Below, in pieces: positions 7,453 through 10,654 of a stretch of DNA of 10,654 nt (positions within the stretch are counted from its first letter, which is position 1; each line of letters opens with the position of its first letter). The position numbers were made by a program, and so were the translations under genes. Below the pieces are notes generated by a model, which saw nothing but the letters and a program-made list of their open reading frames with translations, made no database searches and had not been told where the DNA came from. The DNA lies in the NCBI RefSeq assembly GCF_022376445.1, contig NW_025955758.1, positions 1-10,654 on the forward strand, given 5' to 3'. Source of the DNA: Fomitopsis serialis. Its lineage: Eukaryota; Basidiomycota; Agaricomycetes; Polyporales; Fomitopsidaceae.

Positions 7453-9876
7453 CTACGTGTTCAAAAGTCCCGACTGCCTCTTCTGAAAAACCTCTTGGAA
7501 CTTCGGACGTCCTCGAGGCATCGTAGGTACCGTGATCTGTTCGGACGTGTTCGGGCACAACAGGGTGATGGTTTGATTCTCGTCGGCGAAGTTCTTCACC
7601 AGGCTCTCAGTGATGACGTCGAATGGTCGACCTAGCAGTACGTCGTACGACGCGCGCTTGATGACGTGGATCTGGAGATACAAGGTGATCGGGCCGACTT
7701 GACATGGTACGTTTCGAACAAGGCCGAGCGAGCGGTCGACTCCTCCGTTCGCGGATTGCATGCTGAGTACGATGGTCGGGTCGAACGATAAACCGAGATG
7801 ATAGCACAGCGCTTCCGACATGCAGATGACCTGAGAACCGGGATCGAGAATGCAGGCTACCTTCTCCTTACGATCGATCGTGAGGTCGATCGTTCGAAGC
7901 GAATGGGACTCAGCCGCGACAGTGAGTTCGCTAGGTATCGCGCCTCGAGGCAACACCCTCAGATATGTCTCGTACGAATCTGGAATGATGGTAGCGTCCG
8001 GATCAAGCTCGTTGTCGTGGCAGTCTACTAACGCGGGGTCGTGTGTCGGAAGTTCTTCGAACACAGCCATGTTCGTCGAAGTCGGGTTCGAGTCATGCGT
8101 CACTCTTCGAGGCGTCACAGCTTCGCGATAGCGGTTACGAAGCTCGGGCGAGATGCTCAACAGTTCCTCGATGGTCAGCGGTACCGTTGGCGTGCTCATC
8201 GACCGCTTGAAGACGGACTCGGCTAGCTGGGCCTGAACGACAGGTGCAAGATTCGTATACGAGCCGTCCCGGTTCTTAAACTTCGTAGGCGCTGCTCCAA
8301 AGTTTCGGGTCGTCGGCGGTGCATAGGTCGCGTCCCGAACATTTGCGAAGGGATGGATCGGACTCTCCTTGTCGGGCACTGACTGCGCTGATGGCGCCGA
8401 GACTGACTGTGCCGGTGGCGCCGAAGCCTGGACACTCGGCCTAGACTCTGCAGGTGGCGTCGGAGCTCTCGGTGGCGGACCTGCACGCTCCACACTCTTC
8501 GAACGCGTGGTTGGGGTCTCGATCGGTGCTGCTTGCTGACTCGACACAGGTGGCGAGGCGAAGCGTACGGTACGCTCCTTCGAAGAGCCTCGGGAGTCCG
8601 GAGCTCGTGACTTATCGGTGGGCAAGTTCGCAGGACGGGCCGTGGAACGCTGCGGCCTCTTGTCAATCATGACGCCGTCGAACACGTGCTTCTTCCGCTG
8701 CTCTTGGGCGTAGACCTCCGTGATATGTGACAGCTGGTCTCGCATACGTTCGAGGGTCTCGCCAATGTCTAAGGCGTACGTCGCGGTCGGTGGGGTCTCG
8801 ATCGCTTCGTAGAGTAGCTGGGAGGTAGTCGAACCTTGAGTGGCACCGCCCGAGCCGTTCGAAGCGTTCGCGTTAAGTCCGACCTTGCCGGTGCGACGCG
8901 CGTACTCATAGATGGCGTCACGGAGGGTCTCGCCCTCTCTCCTGCTCATGAATCGACCGTCGAACGACACGACCTTGCCGTCTGGGTTCCTCCGGCACAA
9001 GCCCTTCTTGGCGTCGTCTTCGAACATTTCGCAGTCGTTGATACGACAGCCCGAACGACCGCAGTAGAAGCAGTGAGGGCCGTCTCTACCGCCTGGTGGT
9101 CCGGGGGACCGACTCCTAAACTGCTGAGCCTCGAGAGTCTTGATCAGTGTCTGCAAGACTGGTAGGAGGTCTTCGTTCTTAACGCCGGACGAATTAGATG
9201 GTGCGACGTTCGAAGGACCTGAGGGGACGTTCGAAGATTGGACTATGACTTGCTGAAACGTCGAAGCGGGGGTAGGGCCGTCTAGGACCCATTGAGCGGC
9301 GATGTAGATCTGCGCGAAGGTCCATGGCTTGCGTCTCGAGTGGTCGGGGTTCTTCATGAACAAGCGTTGCTCGATCGGTCCCCAAAGCGCTGGGGGAAAG
9401 CCTTGCTGGAACCTTCGATCTTGTTCGAGCGTCGAGAGGGAACCCTGAGCGATGAGGTACTCGGAGATCATGTAGAAATCACGATAATAAGCGGCGAGGT
9501 CGAGCGCGTTGCTCAGACCAAGCCTCTGACGTTCCTGGACTACCTTGTCGAGGTCGTCCGTCGAATACTTGTGTTGATCGTCGGCACCCGGGTAGAGTGT
9601 TCGAAGAGCTGTCTTGAACTCGTCGTACGTCTTCGTAGCATCCTTGTACGTCGGCTGCATCATCCACAGGTCCGAGACCCGTATCGGCGGGTACCGAACG
9701 GCCCATGACTTCTTGTCCGCGTTGGTGGTGATCCCGCATCGCGTGAAGTGAGTCTCGAGGTCCTGGAAGAAACGGTTGAACGCGAAGGGCTCTGACTCAT
9801 CAAAGACCGGCGCAGTCGAGTGACCGCGGGCAGGCATGGAAGCCGCCTTCGAAGCTTGCGCTGCTGCTTCGGACAT
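7453..9876 (-). CDS. gag: Gag-protease polyprotein of a Ty3/gypsy retrotransposon, 807 aa, intact
   Basis: Gag forms the particle and binds the RNA; the protease cuts the polyprotein. Residues about 25-200 form a retrotransposon Gag capsid-like region (NRFFQDLETHF, YDEFKTALRTLYPG, ALWGPIEQRLF). A zinc knuckle HCFYCGRSGCRINDC has Cys at 269, 272, 277 and 282, with Cys in place of the usual His. Residues about 405-520 are Pro/Ser/Ala-rich and probably disordered. The retropepsin domain has ILDPGSQV (Asp678, DPGS rather than the usual D-S/T-G) and LLGRPF at 747-752. The ATG at 9876 is the first AUG of the whole leader. The frame is nevertheless open upstream for another 183 codons. The end overlaps the first pol segment; a T5 run near 7485 is where the pol frame would be entered by a -1 shift or by one missing T. 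Unlike pol it has no break in 2.4 kb. Confidence 0.9.
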   Translation of the reverse strand: MSEAAAQASKAASMPARGHSTAPVFDESEPFAFNRFFQDLETHFTRCGITTNADKKSWAVRYPPIRVSDLWMMQPTYKDATKTYDEFKTALRTLYPGADDQHKYSTDDLDKVVQERQRLGLSNALDLAAYYRDFYMISEYLIAQGSLSTLEQDRRFQQGFPPALWGPIEQRLFMKNPDHSRRKPWTFAQIYIAAQWVLDGPTPASTFQQVIVQSSNVPSGPSNVAPSNSSGVKNEDLLPVLQTLIKTLEAQQFRSRSPGPPGGRDGPHCFYCGRSGCRINDCEMFEDDAKKGLCRRNPDGKVVSFDGRFMSRREGETLRDAIYEYARRTGKVGLNANASNGSGGATQGSTTSQLLYEAIETPPTATYALDIGETLERMRDQLSHITEVYAQEQRKKHVFDGVMIDKRPQRSTARPANLPTDKSRAPDSRGSSKERTVRFASPPVSSQQAAPIETPTTRSKSVERAGPPPRAPTPPAESRPSVQASAPPAQSVSAPSAQSVPDKESPIHPFANVRDATYAPPTTRNFGAAPTKFKNRDGSYTNLAPVVQAQLAESVFKRSMSTPTVPLTIEELLSISPELRNRYREAVTPRRVTHDSNPTSTNMAVFEELPTHDPALVDCHDNELDPDATIIPDSYETYLRVLPRGAIPSELTVAAESHSLRTIDLTIDRKEKVACILDPGSQVICMSEALCYHLGLSFDPTIVLSMQSANGGVDRSLGLVRNVPCQVGPITLYLQIHVIKRASYDVLLGRPFDVITESLVKNFADENQTITLLCPNTSEQITVPTMPRGRPKFQEVFQKRQSGLLNT

Positions 9877-10425
9877 GTTCGTATCGGTGTTCGGAGGGTT
9901 CGAAGGATTTGGCGGATCGTTCGAAGGGTTTTGGTTGTCGCTGGTCGAAGTCCTTCGCGGCTCGGACGACTCTGGTCCTGGAGGGGCTAACGACGCTCTG
10001 CGACGAGTGGGTAAAGGTAGACGTGAGGTGGTGGCTCCACTACGCGTCGTGATCGGCGTGGCTGAACTGAGGTCCTCTCCTTCGAGAGGCGGCGACGGCG
10101 TTAGGGACGGTAGAGGAGAGCCAAAGACTCGAGACTCTAGGTCGTCTGAGAGCGAAAGTCTTCGAGCACGTCCGGGATGGGATGGGGTAGTAGGTACTTG
10201 GTCTCGAACGGAGCGTTCCTGATCGTCGTGATCGGGGACAAGCTCGACGTGTTCGGACGAAGAGGGGATAGTCGAAGGTCCTGGTAGAGGGTTGCTATGC
10301 CTGCGAAAGGCGGCGGCGGATCCGGGACCTAGACGACTGTCGATAGCGAGTGCGAGAAGAGGACTTTCGTAGTCTCGGTAGTCTTCAGGGTTGGCGTCGA
10401 AGTTCCGACGCGGCGGAATCTTGCT
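9877..10425 (-). other. AUG-less open frame continuous with gag (leader or N-terminal extension)
   Basis: The gag frame has no stop from 10425 to the gag ATG (183 codons); the first upstream stop is the TAG at 10428-10426, just inside the primer-binding site. The translation looks like a disordered Gag N-terminus (KIPPRRNFDANPEDYRDYES near the start; NPSNDPPNPSNPPNTDTN just before the ATG). There is no ATG on the minus strand in any of the three frames here. It is therefore either an untranslated, AUG-purged leader, or coding sequence started at a non-AUG codon or joined by splicing to an upstream AUG. The plus-strand open frame 9836-10222 is its shadow. Confidence 0.5.
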
Positions 10426-10433
10426 CTATATCC

Positions 10434-10451
10434 CCCTCGCGGTGGGCTCCA
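10434..10451 (-). promoter_or_regulatory. Putative primer-binding site
   Basis: The minus strand reads TGGAGCCCACCGCGAGGG, three bases after the LTR end ...GTCA. PBSs begin TGG, the complement of the tRNA CCA tail. The implied tRNA would have U at position 73, a 3' acceptor strand GGTGGGC and a T-stem 3' strand CTCGC beginning with the expected C61, so the layout is tRNA-like over 16-17 bases. It is not the initiator-Met PBS common in fungal elements. The donor tRNA is not identified; U73 occurs in, for example, some Thr, Cys and Gln tRNAs. Confidence 0.55.
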
Positions 10452-10454
10452 AGA

Positions 10455-10654
10455 TGACGCGACCGAAAAGAACACAAAAGCCACACAAAAACCCAACCGT
10501 GAGGTCGAGCAGTGGTATGCGAGGCCTCTGCGTCTATGAGATGTACGGGGGACTGTACAGTGGTCTAGGTAAGAAGGAGGAGGACGGACAAGACTCCGAA
10601 CGACGTGGGAGAGCTTCGAAGATGTCGAAGACTGTTCGAAGACGAGGGCTAAGC
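10455..10654 (-). repeat. Long terminal repeat (5' LTR), partial right copy
   Basis: This is the first 200 bp (plus-strand sense) of the second LTR copy. The last 156 bp equal window positions 1-156 exactly. The boundary at 10455 is set by plus-strand TGACGC, which on the minus strand is an LTR end in ...GTCA lying three bases from the TGG of the primer-binding site. The first 44 bp (10455-10498) have no left counterpart only because the window begins inside the left LTR. Identity of 156/156 argues for a recent insertion, or for one circular molecule read past its join. No target-site duplication can be seen because neither outer flank is present. Confidence 0.7.

Larger units (their letters stand above)
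3804..7558 (-). pseudogene. pol: Pol region (RT, RNase H, integrase) of a Ty3/gypsy retrotransposon, broken by about 11 frame changes
   Basis: Homology-bearing segments follow each other without gaps over about 3.7 kb but in successive frames. They switch near 7485, 7360, 6648, 6218, 6170, 6070, 5886, 4835, 4645, 4115 and 4097. Each switch is in the same direction and is fitted by loss of one base, many in or beside short runs (T5 at 7485, GGGG/CCC at 5886, CCC/GGG near 6070). No in-frame stop falls within a segment, and RT, RNase H and integrase catalytic residues are all present. The last segment ends with an acidic tail (DDESSSSEDEE) and TGA. The first segment overlaps the end of gag-protease by about 100 bp. 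Read literally the gene is dead; read as carrying base-loss errors it encodes a normal polyprotein. I label it a pseudogene because the sequence as given cannot make one protein. Confidence 0.85.

Noticed and set aside
9836..10222. Plus-strand open frame of 128 codons
   Set aside because: It is antisense to the gag N-terminus and its open extension; low complexity, no promoter or intron signals.
10481..10498. TTGGGTTTTTGTGTGG on the minus strand as an alternative primer-binding site directly after the 156-bp repeat
   Set aside because: The 156-bp repeat edge is only the window edge, the match has no tRNA-like stem layout, and the site at 10451 is paired with a proper ...CA LTR end.
1..10654. 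CRISPR array, tRNA, rRNA or bacterial operon
   Set aside because: No regularly spaced repeats with unique spacers, no cloverleaf or rRNA motif, and spliceosomal introns indicate a eukaryote.

Overview
The window looks like one complete unit, about 10.5 kb, of a Ty3/gypsy-type LTR retrotransposon from a fungus, most likely a basidiomycete (probably Agaricomycetes). The evidence is a Gag-protease-RT-RNase H-integrase order on the minus strand, the wording of the integrase core, and several 53-72 nt GT-AG introns of the size and branch-point type usual in basidiomycetes. The organism itself cannot be named from this sequence.

Layout on the minus strand, read right to left: partial 5' LTR (10654-10455), primer-binding site (10451-10434), a leader with a long open frame but no AUG (10425-9877), Gag plus aspartic protease (9876-7453), RT, RNase H and integrase spread over several frames (about 7500-3804), a polypurine tract (1630-1621) and the 3' LTR (1620-1). 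Positions 1-156 are identical to 10499-10654, so the repeat period is 10,498 bp. The proposed LTR is about 1.66 kb (TGA...TCA ends). A second copy of the polypurine tract lies inside pol between RNase H and integrase (5249-5260), in the position of a central PPT.

Layout on the plus strand, antisense to the element: gene A (481-1396, one intron) lies wholly inside the LTR. Gene B (1991-3648, three introns) lies between the LTR and the end of pol and is convergent with pol. Gene B encodes a coiled coil followed by a six-cysteine cluster resembling a fungal Zn2Cys6 domain. Gene A ends in an RG-rich tail with an incomplete zinc knuckle. A TATATA palindrome at 427-432 could serve both gene A and, in the other direction, the gag-pol RNA.

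Pol and both antisense genes are cut by about 15 frame changes, nearly all explained by loss of one base, often in or near homopolymers. There are no internal stops within the true frames and all catalytic residues are intact. This looks more like consensus or sequencing error, or one very recent lesion set, than long decay. Gag-protease carries none of these breaks.
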